A program made the translations under genes and the position numbers. Below the pieces are notes generated by a model. That model was not told the origin of the DNA. It saw only the letters and a list, made by a program, of their open reading frames with translations, and did no database searches. 28,425 nucleotides of DNA, taken from positions 2,926,753 to 2,955,177 of the forward strand of contig BLXT01004610.1 in NCBI GenBank assembly GCA_019648995.1, read 5' to 3'. The stretch comes from Plakobranchus ocellatus. Lineage: Eukaryota > Mollusca > Gastropoda > Plakobranchidae. This document shows, one piece after another, positions 9,908 to 22,500 of the stretch. Position 1 is the first letter of the stretch, and each line of letters starts with the position of its first letter.

Positions 9908-12900
9908 CTGTGGAAAAAAAATTATCAGTATCTTTAAGTAACAATTGCTTTTCAGTGACTAATAATTGACCCAAAAATGTATTGATTGACTGCAAAATCT
10001 ATTATCAATATTAAGATATCAGAAATAAACCAAGTGTTGTAAACTTTATTCCCTCTGATATACTGAACCTAGGGAGGAATTTATTTTTAGTTTTATAAAA
10101 TGAAGAAAATTGTTTGGCATTCAAAATGTTAATATATATTTTTGGTTGTAGCATTATTAATCTTTGACCTACCACAAACCAAAATTGAGATTTAATGTAG
10201 AACTCAACCATTTCAATATATTAACTAGAGACCATTCAAGGGCAAATAAACATGCCCCTTACCTCTGAAAATTTTTGTGACTTGGCATAAAAGCAGAGTG
10301 GCNNNNNNNNNNNNNNNNNNNNNNNNNNNNNNNNNNNNNNNNNNNNNNNNNNNNNNNNNNNNNNNNNNNAAAAAAAAGCAAGGATCATAAATGAATTGTT
10401 AGAACTATTTATGATAAATAATGATTTTTTTTTTCATCATTGCGTTAAGTTGTTTAAAGTTAAGCAGGAAAGAATTTTTTTTTGTGAACTGAAAGCGGTA
10501 TTTTTTTTAGAAATTGTCAAAATGTATATTGTATTTTAAAACAATAAAGATATTACATTAAAAAAAAAAGGTTTAAAATAATATTGTATATTAATGCCCC
10601 TTACCTCTGAAAATTTTTGTGACTTGGCATAAAAGCAGAGTGGCATTGTGTGCACTGAAGGTTTCTTGGCACCATATTTTGAGGCTTCAGTTGTATACAT
10701 TGGATGTTGTGGTTTTTGGCCATAACCTTGAAAAACAGCTGGGAAGGAAAAAGATGGATGAATAAACATCTTTCAAATGTGAATGAAAAAAATTTTTTGA
10801 AAACTACATGTATTCACCTTAACTTTGTTATTATAACCTCTATAACTCAACGGCACAAAGAAAAGCCAACATTTGTGTGTTAACCTGATGCAGTCAGTGA
10901 GGACAAATTCTCTTTTGTCCTCTATATCCAAAAACATTTAGGGCATAGAGTTCCCCTGAAATCTCCAAAGCACTTTCATGGTTTTGAGCTGAGACTGATA
11001 TCAGGCTTAACAAGAACCAAAAAGAATGAGATTATTTAGCAGTTTTTTTATACTTGCTATACAAGTCTCAAGACCAGTCTTAATTAACTGGGATTTGCGT
11101 TTCTAACCTTTAGAATCATTGACATGGGTAAAAACTGCATTTATTAAGTTTTGCAAACGTAAAAACTGAATTTAAATGTTGTAAGCCAAGATGTTAGGAT
11201 TTTGATTTTAAAAAATAAATAAAAATAAGTAAATAGATGTGAAAAGAAGGGAAGAACGAAATTCTTATTTTGAAAGAGCTATATCTAACTCGGTGGGACT
11301 AGTCTTAAAACATATTATACAAACAGAAAAGCTACATATTTACTGTGTATACAACAAAAATAATCCGCTAAATAAAGCAAGTATGGAACAAGAAGTAGTA
11401 GAGGCTTGTAATCAAATAAAAAATACTAAACACTTACTAGGATTTTCAAACCTCTGTGGCAGATCCTCAGTACGATAGTAATCGGATGTTTTGGCATTAA
11501 TGGGAACTCCACCAGGGCCAAGTTCCTGCAAAACATTTTTTGATAAAGTTATATTGATACCCTACGGCAGATTCATGGTGAAATGAGATTTTAGGAATTT
11601 TAAAATGATGCCATCATAGCAGGATTCTTGTTATTTAGAATTTCAAGAGTGGAGGTCTAAGCAAACATCGATATGTTATACCCTTGCTTCACAAATTCAA
11701 TTGTGATGCTGACATGGTTATCAAGTTAGCCAGCTATATATAAATCCTTTAGAATCCCACATCTGATAGCAAAGTGCCCTTCTCCTTCACTTTGTAATAA
11801 TAACTCATGGAGGCCCTTCAGAAAGAGCTAATCCTCAACATGCATAGTCAAGACGGCAGAGTACAGAGGTGCTTAACCCATGAAAGCTACTCACTGTCTC
11901 TGTTAGATCATTGTACACCTTCCCGCTTCAATTCAATTCTTATTTTAGTCAAATGAAAATGTAATTCACAGGAGAAAGCGCACATTTCTTGAACTTTTTT
12001 AACGTTACAATTATATAAACTTTGAGTAAAACTGCCAAATGTGATTTCTAAAAATTTGCTACTCCATTTTTACACTGTCCAAATGAATAATTCTATCAAA
12101 ACCTCCTTTGCATTCATGAAAAAAATTACTAGTGACATTTTTAATTTAAAATATGTCTTTCAAAATTTCTTTCAAAACATTCTAAAGAAAGAGCAATTCA
12201 ATTGGAATTTTTCTCAAATGGCCCTGAGTCTATACGTTTTAAAAATGATGATAATCTTGAAAAGAGAGTGATAATTGAAAAACATAACCCTAGAGACTTA
12301 GGTCTACAAGTAATTTTAGATTTTGATATGTATCATGCCTGATGCTCTAAATCTCTAGTTCACAAACCCTTTTGAGGATTCACATGTAAGAACATCCCAT
12401 TTAGAGATATCTATGTTTATCCTTTGCTCTAGATTTTGGGGATTTTCAAGAGCATCTAACAGTTCTCTGAGAGATGTGACTCTTGTGCCATATGAAAGCA
12501 CACAGAGCATTTCAAGGCATTGATCCAACATCTCATTTCATGCTTGGGGCAAAATTTTACTCTTTCTGGATCTAAATTTTCAATATTATTGCAGAGTAAT
12601 ACCACCGGCGAATTTCAAATCAAGAGACCACATCAATGGTTTTTTACATGCTGAATTCAGTGCAATAAATCTACATCATCGCAAATCAGTACTTTTTAAA
12701 GATATTGATGAATTCTGGTAACTTTTGTCAGTATCTTTTCAGCACATTTTGTACATTTCCTTCTTTTCATGAGGTGATGGTGGTGTGATCATGCATTTTT
12801 ATCAAAATATTCTAATAAGGGAAAGTAATCTTTTGTCCCTCTATAGATTAAAAAAAAATCATTTTATGATGACTTTTATATGCACATTTTTAATATCGAC

Positions 12901-13110
12901 GATGGTTTCGCCATTTGTTTCCATAGAGTGAAACCTCCAAAGCAAAAAACCTATAATCTAATTCTTTGATTTTTGTGACCATCTAATTTATAATATTTAA
13001 CTATGACAATTATCGACTATTCACATTGAATTTCCAGTTTAAAATCTTTTCAGATAAATCATTAAATTAAATGAAAAGATCTTTACCTGCTGTGCTGCGA
13101 CAGAAGCCAT
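9839..13110 (-). CDS. PIERCE1: PIERCE1-type ciliary microtubule inner protein (complete, four exons)
   Basis: PIERCE proteins sit inside the A-tubule of motile-cilia doublet microtubules and help dock outer dynein arms. Minus-strand exons are 13110-13087, 11525-11438, 10738-10605 and 9907-9839, joining in phases 0, 1 and 0. The product is 104 residues. Family signatures in order are TSDYYR (21-26), DLPQRFENP (29-37), a Y-TTEASKYGAKKPSVH stretch (52-67), FYAKSQKFSE (73-82) and HLGKCG-RNYSLNT (83-97). Start ATG opens MASVAAQQ, and the stop is TAG. Vertebrate PIERCE1 is longer, with a C-terminal tail absent here. The TSDYYR block favours PIERCE1 over PIERCE2. The gene is divergent from the TMEM116-like gene and convergent with COG6. 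Confidence 0.92.
10252..10302 (-). pseudogene. PIERCE1: Partial copy of PIERCE1 exon 3 with its donor, cut by the gap
   Basis: These 51 bases equal 10594-10644, offset by 342 bp: the donor and last 40 coding bases of exon 3. The copy runs directly into the run of N. Left-hand flanks of the two copies do not match. It is either a real partial tandem duplication or a false duplication from scaffolding. Confidence 0.9.
10303..10369. other. Assembly gap (67 N)
   Basis: A run of undetermined bases inside PIERCE1 intron 3. It is bounded on the left by the partial exon copy and on the right by an A run. The stated length may not equal the true gap. Confidence 0.99.
10370..10604. other. Intron 3 of PIERCE1, right of the gap
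   Basis: A/T-rich sequence with several homopolymer runs. No coding or structural signal was seen. Confidence 0.4.
10605..10738 (-). CDS. PIERCE1: PIERCE1 exon 3
   Basis: The acceptor is ccttcccag and the donor GTAAGG. It encodes VFQGYGQKPQ, YTTEASKYGAKKPSVH and FYAKSQKFSE, ending in phase 0. The last part of this exon is repeated at 10252-10302, next to the gap. Confidence 0.95.
10739..11437. other. Intron 2 of PIERCE1
   Basis: AT-rich intron with a small hairpin: gaggacaaa at 10899-10907 pairs with tttgtcctc at 10914-10922. The plus-strand open frame at 11239-11478 has no recognisable family and overlaps exon 2 antisense. Confidence 0.45.
11438..11525 (-). CDS. PIERCE1: PIERCE1 exon 2
   Basis: The acceptor is ttttgcag and the donor GTAAGT. 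It encodes ELGPGGVPINAK, then TSDYYRTEDLPQRFENP, the N-terminal signature of PIERCE1, and leaves one base of a split codon. Confidence 0.92.
11526..13086. other. Intron 1 of PIERCE1
   Basis: A 1.56-kb AT-rich intron. The plus-strand open frame at 12041-12271 is K/N/F/I-rich and unrecognised. No RNA gene or mobile element was identified. Confidence 0.45.
13087..13110 (-). CDS. PIERCE1: PIERCE1 exon 1 (start codon, 24 nt)
   Basis: A 24-base coding part reading MASVAAQQ, followed by a GTAAAG donor, phase 0. The tiny exon is supported by the phase match to exon 2 and by the motif-rich downstream protein; an alternative upstream start cannot be excluded. Confidence 0.78.
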
Positions 13111-13503
13111 CTCTTTCTATTTTGCTACTAGTTCACAAGGTAAAAGAACTCCCTATCATAAGTAAATCATTGATTTCAATTTCTTGTTGCCACGCAACAA
13201 GGGAGAGCACCGTTTTAAAAAAGCCTACGCATAATAATAATAATAATGTCAACATTCACGTGACAATATAAAACTTGGCATACAAAATAAAGCGAAACGA
13301 AACAAATACACGTAATGGTCTGCTACTGCGGTGCAACTGCAAGTGCAATCACTGGTCGAAATGATCGGCTGAAATGCATGCTCTGCACAAATGCCAGATT
13401 AATTATGACCTGAGCTAGATCTAGATAAGTGTCAGGCAAATAAATGTGATGTGCCTCTGACTTTTATTCTGATCTAGGCATTACATAGTTACGATTTCCA
13501 GCC
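13111..13503. promoter_or_regulatory. Divergent promoter region, PIERCE1 / TMEM116-like gene
   Basis: The 393 bases between two opposed start codons must hold the 5' UTRs and probably a shared promoter, unless a non-coding upstream exon exists. It contains the X-box-like motif, an (ata)n tract near 13229-13248 and local non-AT-rich patches. No clear TATA box was seen for either gene. Confidence 0.6.
13186..13198 (-). promoter_or_regulatory. RFX X-box-like motif upstream of PIERCE1
   Basis: GTTGCCACGCAAC fits the X-box pattern of two opposed RFX half-sites with one mismatch at the first base of the second half-site. It sits in an exact inverted repeat with 8-base arms (13183-13190 and 13194-13201). 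It is 76 bases upstream of the PIERCE1 ATG, the usual range for X-boxes of ciliary genes. Confidence 0.6.
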
Positions 13504-13590
13504 ATGAACTTTGTTTTAGATATAGACTTAGTCCAAGTCCTAGCGGCGAACAATACAACTGGTGGCGAAACGCATCTCTCCAATGCAGAG
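13504..13590 (+). CDS. TMEM116-like exon 1 (start codon)
   Basis: The ATG follows cagcc, and an in-frame TAG lies at 13486-13488, so this is the likely start. It encodes 29 residues including AANNTTGGE and ends in phase 0 before GTAATA. The minus-strand open frame here is a shadow. Assignment rests on phase fit and the extracellular-type N-terminus; the next exon is 3.4 kb away. Confidence 0.6.
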
Positions 13591-16500
13591 GTAATATCGT
13601 GCTTTTGTTTGTTTGTTTTTTTAATTACGTAAATTGCATATGTCGTTCCTTGACTATAAACCTCAGAAGATTGCATTAAAATTGCATCCAAAATCTCGAA
13701 TAAATGAGAAGGGGATATTTAGGTCTATCATATTTGCATATAGAGATTTAAAATCTCATCCAGCATTGAGCAGATAATTTGAAATTTAGAGTAGGCTAAG
13801 CCCACTTCGAATTTATTGGATCAGGTGCAACAAATAGTTCTCCTCTGATTTTGAGTTGCTTTGATTTGTCACTTTATAATTTTTTTTAAAAACAATTGCA
13901 TCAATAAGAGCTATTCAAAACAATTTTTAAAGGCAACTCAAGATCTATTATCCCCATATACAATACATTTCTGTGTTTTGCATTCCCCCTAAAGCATCTA
14001 GGAAAAAATGCAGTGTAGTGTGCAAGATAGGGTTTTTGCAGATTCATGAAGGCTCTACTTTGCAATCCAACAAAAATCTGCCTGCTAAAATTTTTTAAAA
14101 AGTTGTTTTTTTTTCAAGTGTGAACTTACCTTGTTAAGTTTCAAATGTTTATTTTTTTCATTTCATGTTTGTTTATGTCTTTTGTTTGGATATCATTTTT
14201 AAAAATGATTTCAAATATTTTGGTGTCAATTTTCAATGCAAGGATGGTATAAATTTTTTTTTTTAATCCCTATGGCTCAATTTTGCCATATTATATATTG
14301 AAACAACTACAAAACAGTTGAGATGCTTTTTAGACAAGTTCAGTATATTTTGAAGTTGAGTGCTTTGGGAGCATTTTAAGCCAGTTTTAAACTCATTTGG
14401 TCAAGAATTAATTTTTTTACAAATCAGGGATAGATAACTTTGTTGCCTTATTACTCCTCGAATGAGAAGCTGCTGCTTGTATATATATATTTATTTGAAT
14501 TCTGCACATCACTGTAAGCTTTCAGGAAATATACTGTATTTACTTTGAATTTTGACCAAAATTTACTTTTTGAAGGAAGTGACCAGCTTCATGGAATTAG
14601 TTGTAGTCTTTTTTGAATTAGAAAAAAAATGACGTATCCAATTTTCTTCCAAATGTAGATTTACTGTCATTTTACATCGAAGCATTTTAAAGGTAACAGC
14701 CAATCCAATTTATTACTTTATGTATGAGCAATTGCCAAAAGACTGACCCCAAAATTGTGTTACCTTTTTTAATACATTTTGCAAAAAACAAAAGAATCTC
14801 CAGTTACATAAGGATAAAGCCCATTATAAGCTTAGTGCAACCAGGGGAAATTCCAGTGATGTCTTTTTACAACGACCCTAACCTGGTTTGTCACGTGGTT
14901 TAGCCAAGATGAATCATGGATGTAAACAAAGCTGACATTCTGTTAGATCTAGACCTATAATCTGCACAGAGTTTGGAGTCTTAGAATTTCATTATAGACC
15001 CATTTTAAACATTTCAAAGCTGCAGAAAGGCTTGTAAAGTCAGTGATTTGGCTTTTTTTTTCTAAAGTTACATATGGGAGAATGGATTTCAAATTAAAAA
15101 AGGCATAAGAACTATAGGTAGGCATTCAAAACCCATCTGGCGAGTTCATTTAGAAGGAAAGCAGCCATTCTTTTCACACAGAATCAGACAAAATTTACAT
15201 CAGAATAAAATTTATCAAAATCTCCTTTCAGTAAAGTTTTCAGTTTGCTTTTATATCATGTGGAGAAAAATGGCAAGTGAGAAAAAAAAAGTCAGTGTTT
15301 CAAAATTCACAGCAATGAAAATGTTTCGGCCAGAAAAAAAGTGCTCTTACTGATAGCGCCATCCAATGCATGTTCCTGGCTCCTAAATACCCATTCGCAT
15401 AAATGAATGCCGGTTAATCTCAACTATCTTTACTCTCGATGAGACTACAAAAAGTGAAAAAAAAAAAAATTTTTTTAAAGAAAAAAAAGGCAAAATTTAA
15501 GTATTTATTATCGAAACACCAACAATTGGTTCGAATAAAGTATTCAGTCATGTATAACTCAGTCAGACTCTTGGCATTGTTACTTTTTTTATTAAAAATT
15601 TTTTTTCACAAGTAGTTTAAATAAGGCTACTACAAACTTAAACTTACACAGCAAAAATAAATAAATAAATAAAAAGGCACTAAGACCGTGTATATTTGAA
15701 CATTTCCCTTTAATTGTGGTTTTAATCGTAGCACAGAACAAAACTGAGATTACAGCCAAGATTAATTAGTATTATATCAGCATGATTTAACAAATGAAGT
15801 TTTGGCATTTATAATTTGATAATACATCCTTTGAGGGCCAGAATAATCAGTATCAGCATAGAGGTTAACATAGGCAGAGAAAAATGTAGTCTAGTAAGTG
15901 AATAAGTAAGTCCCACACATTGCAAGAAGGGCATAGGTGATCCAGGAGCAAAATCCTTAGTTTGATTTTGCCATGCTTATAGATTCATATAGCATCGTAC
16001 CTATGAGGTAGTTTGCTTTTCTTTTCCTCGCTGCTTTTGCTGTGGGTCTCAAGAGACCTAGCTACCAAACTAGTCAAGGAGGAAGCACATTTAATTTATA
16101 CAAAATTTGTTGTCCATGGACTAGAGATAGATCCAGTGATCTCTCATCAAATGTATTATTGAAGCAGATGCACTACCTCTTACACAAGCCTTAGAGTTAA
16201 GGATTATTTTTAAAAAGAGAGAGGATTAAGGGGAGAAGAAGGCAATAGGACTTTAGGAATTAAACATAGCTGGAACAAAGTACTTCTATACATCTCTTTA
16301 TAAAGAGGCAATGCTGAAAGGTTATAGTTGGTGAAGAGACAGGAATGAGAGAGAGGCACTTTGATGGCAAGTGTATCAAATCCCTGAAGGCGAAAAGGGA
16401 CATCAGAGGTTTGATAGGCCTGCCATCGACTTTCTGCTTTATGCTGAGCCGTTCTTTTCCCTGAGATCACATAACAGGCTCTTTTAGAACAATAAAACTG

Positions 16501-19500
16501 TTCTTAATAAAAAATATCAATGTCAGGATAAATAGAGATAGCAACCACATTTTATAACTAGGATGTATTGTGAAGATATTTTTCTAGACTGGAGGTGGAA
16601 GCCATAATATACAATACAGATATTGCCCTCATTATTCATATCAAAATTTCTATCTCTGCTCTCGGCCATTTTACATCACATCATTGTTGAGAGCATTGCA
16701 GCTGTCTTAAGTTTTATTTCTTTTGGAAGACTGAGTCATTAATTTACATTTGTCATCATACATTCAAGGTATATTTTAAGCAAAGGCGTGACAGCGTCTG
16801 TTAAGTAGACTCGTTGAAAATGATAAAAAAAAAACCTGGAACTGTTGAGCAAGTACAATGAGTTTATTTTTCATAAAGCCCAGTGATGCCTTTTTTAAGG
16901 AATAATAAATTATAGTATTGTTTGACTTATTTTGAAATATTTTTAATATGTTCATTCCCAGCTAAAGGCAGTTTCAATAATCAGCTTGCTTACGTCAGGA
17001 ACAAGGTAATTAGCTAAGACTTAGAGCTAATTTTTTAAATAGATGAATTAATACACATCAAACTTTATTACTTTGTCTTGAATATTTTTTCTTTTTCTCA
17101 TTTTCCATATTTTCACATCTAGCTTTCACTGGTTCCACACTTATTTGATACTTAAAAGCTGCATATATGTAATTGCAAAAAGACAGAATTTGATGCGAAA
17201 TTGGCATCATAACCAAGATTAAGAAATAAAGTTTCTTCATTTTTTGTGCATTTATTTTGAGAGTGTTCAATTTGAGTACATATTTTTGCTACAGTGCTGT
17301 GCCAAAAATGTCTCTAGTTTTGTCTTTTAATAGAAATCGAGTTTGAAACCACCATTGTTTCAAAAAGTATTGTGCAAATATATAACTTTAAATAAAAAAA
17401 AAAAAAAATTAAACACCAAAATTCACATGAAAAAGATGGTTGTTGGTATTACAATGCTTAGCAAAATGTCCTAAAAATCTACAGAAACATCACAGATTTA
17501 CCCAGTAGACCATGGTCTCACTGATTGTGAACAAGCAGTTGTCGAAAGGTGGACCATAATAATAACTGGAGATTAATAAGAGGAAAGTTGCCAAATTCAA
17601 GAACTTTATCAGTGACTATTAATTTTTTTAAAAAAATCATCAATGTTTTGATAAACGAATGTTTTGCATGTGTGTGTTTGTGAGTAAGTTACTTAGAATA
17701 TGTTTTTTTTTTCTGTTTTACAGCTGCCTTGGCTCTCTCTCTGTATTGATATGCTCAGTGTACAGTAAACGAGTGTTTTACCCAGAGGTAGGTTCTTATA
17801 AAGTTTGTACAAAGAAAGAACATAGTAAAATTATTAACCTGTTTTGAGACAAGAGTTACATCCCGTCACTGTCCTTGCAATTACTTTCAAATCTGAACAT
17901 CAAAAATTGCAGAGATTTTCCAATTTAAAGATGAATTTTCCACTGAAAAAGGCCAAAATTTGTTTCAGTTATTCTTATCTTTAATAGGCATCTAAATAGA
18001 TTACTAAATAATCTGCATTTTTATATAATTTGTGAAAAAATATGAAAAAAAATTTTCTATCGGCCCACTGCTATCAGTTAAGAAAGTCGTTTCTTTAAGT
18101 AATCTGGGAAATGGCTGTTATCATGACTGGTTCATAATTTCATTGTATAGCTCTAGGAGATTGAGTTTTTCAATCATTTTAGCTGAGCCGTATACTTACA
18201 TGAGAAAAAAAAAAAAGAAAGTTTTAAAAATAACCAATTTTCGCAAAGGCATAATACAGCAGTTTGTACCTTACTGATGGTTGTTTATTTTTTCCCCAGG
18301 TGTTTCCCACCTTTCATCTTGCAGTTGCAGATGTTGGGGCATCATTCACACTTTTGATCAGCTCCATCATTTATTTGTCGCACACACCTGGCTTTCCTGG
18401 CGCTGAGGGTCCTTGTGATTATATGATGACTCTTGTCACAGTGAGATACTTTTTACCTGCTATATAGCTTTTCTCAGAAGGACATTAATTGTATAAGAGA
18501 AAGTTTTAAATGCAAAGAAGCATATATTATATCAAAATTTGACACAGCAGAAAATTGTAATAACTTTTAAGGTTTGTTCCTACTGCTTTGGGAGAAGAGC
18601 AAGTTGCAAGAAAATGTAATAGGACTCTGTAATGATGATAACTTTTGTTCTAATAATAAAGTACTGTCACTGTGAGATTTATCGTTAATGTCACAAAAGG
18701 GATTAAATATTGTAGATCTGAAAGTTTTTAAAATTTATGGAACTTGTTGGTCTAGGTGTTTTCAATAAACAGTGCGAAAGAGTGATACAAGAGCTCAAAG
18801 TCATGAAACTAGACTGGCCCTTTGTAATCCAGGGGAAAATAGATGGCCTTACTACACAGGCATGTGGTTGTGGTAAGGAATGTCCAAAACAGGTCAAGTG
18901 ATAAACAGAGATGGGAAAGGGGAGGAATGTAATGCATACATTTAGGCAATGGCCATTGTCAAAATGCTATTCTTGGCTTGTTGTGTTGGCTCTCTAGCCT
19001 GAAGGTGTAGCTCTAGTGATTCTCCATCTCTGGCCATATATGCAGGGTGATCATAGGCACGTAAAACTAGCCCTATTTACAACAAGTTAAGTTTTGTGCT
19101 TGAGATATTTGGGTAAAGGAAAGTTTAGATGCTATTTGCTTTTTTTTTTCTCAAACTGTAACCAAGGGAAGCAGTTTTGATACTTAGTTATTTCAAAAAT
19201 AAATAACACGGCTTAAATAACAAGAGAAACGGCTTTTTAAATCTCTCATTGTAGCAATGTTTGCTATTAAAGTATCATTAAAAATGGGTTTCGTAGTATA
19301 AATCTCATTGATATCTGCTCATAATCATATATCTAAGATTATGTGGACAATGTGAAAGGGATAGAGGACTTGTGGAGTGTTACCACAAGATAAGATGTTT
19401 TGCAGGGGAACATGTGGAGTGTACTTATATTAGTGTAGGTATCATGTTACTCAGCTTATCATATCCAAGTTTTCTCTTAACCTGAGAGCAATCACGTAAA

Positions 19501-22500
19501 GTTTGATGTGGTCTTAGGGAAACATGAAACCTGTTTTTGATTGCTAATTTTTTCACAACACATGTCATTTTGTAGGAGTATTTTACATTTCACAGAAAGA
19601 AGCTTGATTGAAAAATCTAAAGTTAATACAATATATAAGGAAATTTTCATAAAGTGTGAAGGCACTTTATGAAAAGATTATGAAATCTTTTGCATCCAGT
19701 ATAATGTGCAGGATTATCTGAGTTATATTTATGGAAATTCTGGGCAGATCCAATTTTTTTGCAACAGAAATTCTTCTCCAATGTTAACACATGCTTGAAT
19801 GAGGTACCTATAGCTAGAATATATTTATAAATTACTTCCTATTCATTGCTATGGTAAAATGTGATTAATTAAAACAAACTTTTACTTTACAGTATTGAAT
19901 AAGAATTGAGGAATGTCACATGAAAGAAATAAGGATTAAAGCTATCATGTTTGTAAATTTTGTACCTTAGTAAGTGAATTTTTTTTTTGTGTGTGTCCAA
20001 TTACAGAACTCGTTTTTTATTTTTTTTTTGCGTATTTTCTAAATTGGAGATGTGAAATTATTCATGATCTAAAATGTCATCATTTCTATTTGTTGTTTAG
20101 GAGAATGAAGTGTTGAAATGTTTCATCTTTGGAAATTATATCAAACTCATTTTAATTTGTTTGAAGACGTAACACTTCTTTGTTCAACTCTTCTACAGAG
20201 TCTGTACACAAGTGCATTTTTTCTGACCCTGGCTTATGCAATGGAGGCTTTGTTCAGGTTTCGCCGAAGACTGTCTGATGGGACGAATTTAGATAGCTTG
20301 CAAGTAAGACATTCCTCTTCATACTTTCTGTTGCGCAATTAAGGACATGTAAAGCTGACAAGCTTGTTGTTGAATTCTCATGAGAGGAAGAACTCTTTGC
20401 TTGCTGTAGTATAGTCTAATTTTATTCCATATTTTAGTGCTTAATCTTATGTCTTTCAATAGAAGCTAAAGCATTTGAGTGTAAAGTTCTAAACTTTGTA
20501 TGATATTCAAATACAAGCAGTGAGCATTTTAATGACAATGCATATGCATATATTTTCCATATGTGTTGACATGCTGAAGAGGGGGCCTGAGTTGAGGGAA
20601 CTCTGTCTTCAGTTTCTGCACTTATGATGACTTGAGCTTTTGTATGATTACTTAAAGTAATCAAGCAGGGAAGGAAGCAAGATACTTATTACTCTGATGC
20701 TGCTCCAAGATGAGAAATCATTAGTCACAGCAAAACAAAACTCACCGTGGGGTGGCCATATCTCTTTAGCACCAAACATCTAATTACTTTAATGTTAGAC
20801 ATATTGTGGAAGAAATCTATGGCATTATAAGCTTTAAAAAATGGCTTTACCTGTCAAATCTCAATACAGAATATAGATATGAATCTTTGTAAAAATGTTT
20901 AAAGCTTTTTCTGCTTATTAAAATCATTAATACCTTTACTCAATACAAGCCATGTGCAAAATTACAAAAAGCCTTTTGAAATTGTAAAGAGATTCATGTT
21001 TTATTACACTTAAAAAAATTAAAAAAGATGGTGAAGTAAGGAGTTTATCATAGGCAAGTGCGCTCATTTATGAAAATACTTATGACCAATATAACTCATT
21101 GTGTGAAAAATTGTCTCTTAGGTAAGAGTAATGAGCAGTCGATGGATGTTGCTTGTCTATGTATTGGCCTGGTAAGTAGGGGTATTCACATATCTGTTCT
21201 TGAATACTTGTAATTTTTTGTGCCCATCTCTTAAAAAATGAAACATACAGGCATGGGAATTGTCTGCAGAAACGCTGGTTCCAGTGGAAAAATAAAAAAA
21301 TTCTACTCAGAAATTTTAACGGGTCCGTGGAAAAATTGTTCATTATGTTGAGATGATAATTTCTTTTGGTGAAAAAATGGGTTTTTAAGCATTTTATACA
21401 ACAGTAAATTCTGCTGCTAGCTGCCAGGAGAGGCCTCCAAAATGCTTTAAATTTGTGAAGAATCTTTTTCAGCTGGGGGTGGGGGGGTCACCCCCTTGCC
21501 CCCCTTCCCCCAGCAGGGCATCGCTCCTACACCATCTAGCAGTCCCTGGACCCCAGTGTTTTTTCACTTAAGCAATTCCCATGCCTGAACATATATAGGA
21601 AAAAAATGATTGGTATGGTTATTAAATTTCAAGTTGTCTTTTGCAAACGCAATTTACTGTTACATTTTTCAATTTTTTAAATCTAATTAAAAATGTCACA
21701 AATGTTTGACACAGGATCAAAGAGGGTTGCTAAGTCTTTAGACTTCTTCATTAAAAAAAAAAAAAATGATGATGTTGGTAAGACTTAAAGGCAGAATGTT
21801 TTTATTTGATTTTTTTCATTTTTTTTAGTACTTCTACAATTTCTAGTGGACAACTATTTTCTTGTTCTTTACTTTAAAAAAAAATTAAATTCAGTTGCCA
21901 TTGCATCCTTTGAAACCTAGTCTTTACATTGTTTGTAGTGCTTCCTGAGTGATGATCTTTCCCACTTATATTTTTAATTTATTTGTATTGGTCAACTACA
22001 AGACACTTTCATTTCTACTTCTATGTTGAGCAGAAAAGCAATAAAGAAATAAATTGCATGTGTTGCATACTTTTTGCACATTATGACTAATTAACAGGGC
22101 ACTTTGCAAAAATCGCTTTGAAAAAAGGCAACACAAAAAACTGAAATTTTTTTTCAAAAAACTTTCATTGTTTGCAAGTATCAATCAATGGATCTTTTGT
22201 TTCCACCTGAATTCTAGGCTACTTCCTCTCAGTATGGCTACTGTTCTCATGATCTACACCAATAAAATCAGCGATGATAACAATAATGGTGGCTTCTCAA
22301 GAATATACCCCAAGCAGTGTTCATCGTAAGTTACAGCATTGAAAGATAAAAAATACACAGTGATTATTGAAAGCAAACAAAAAGAAAGGAAAATCTTTAA
22401 GCATATCTTTCACATGTGTGTTTCACCTGAGGCAATCTAAGGCTGTTTCTGTTCTATTCCAGATAGCACATTTAGTTTGTGTGCAGGCTTGCTGGTGGAC

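Noticed and set aside
9732..9995. Minus-strand 87-residue open frame
   Set aside because: It covers PIERCE1 exon 4 in the wrong frame. The frame joined to exon 3 gives HLGKCG and RNYSLNT.
16013..16075. Sequence tgaggtagtttg, sharing the let-7 seed
   Set aside because: Only the first bases match, and the following bases cannot form a let-7-like hairpin arm. The nearby caaacta pairs with only seven bases across a long loop.
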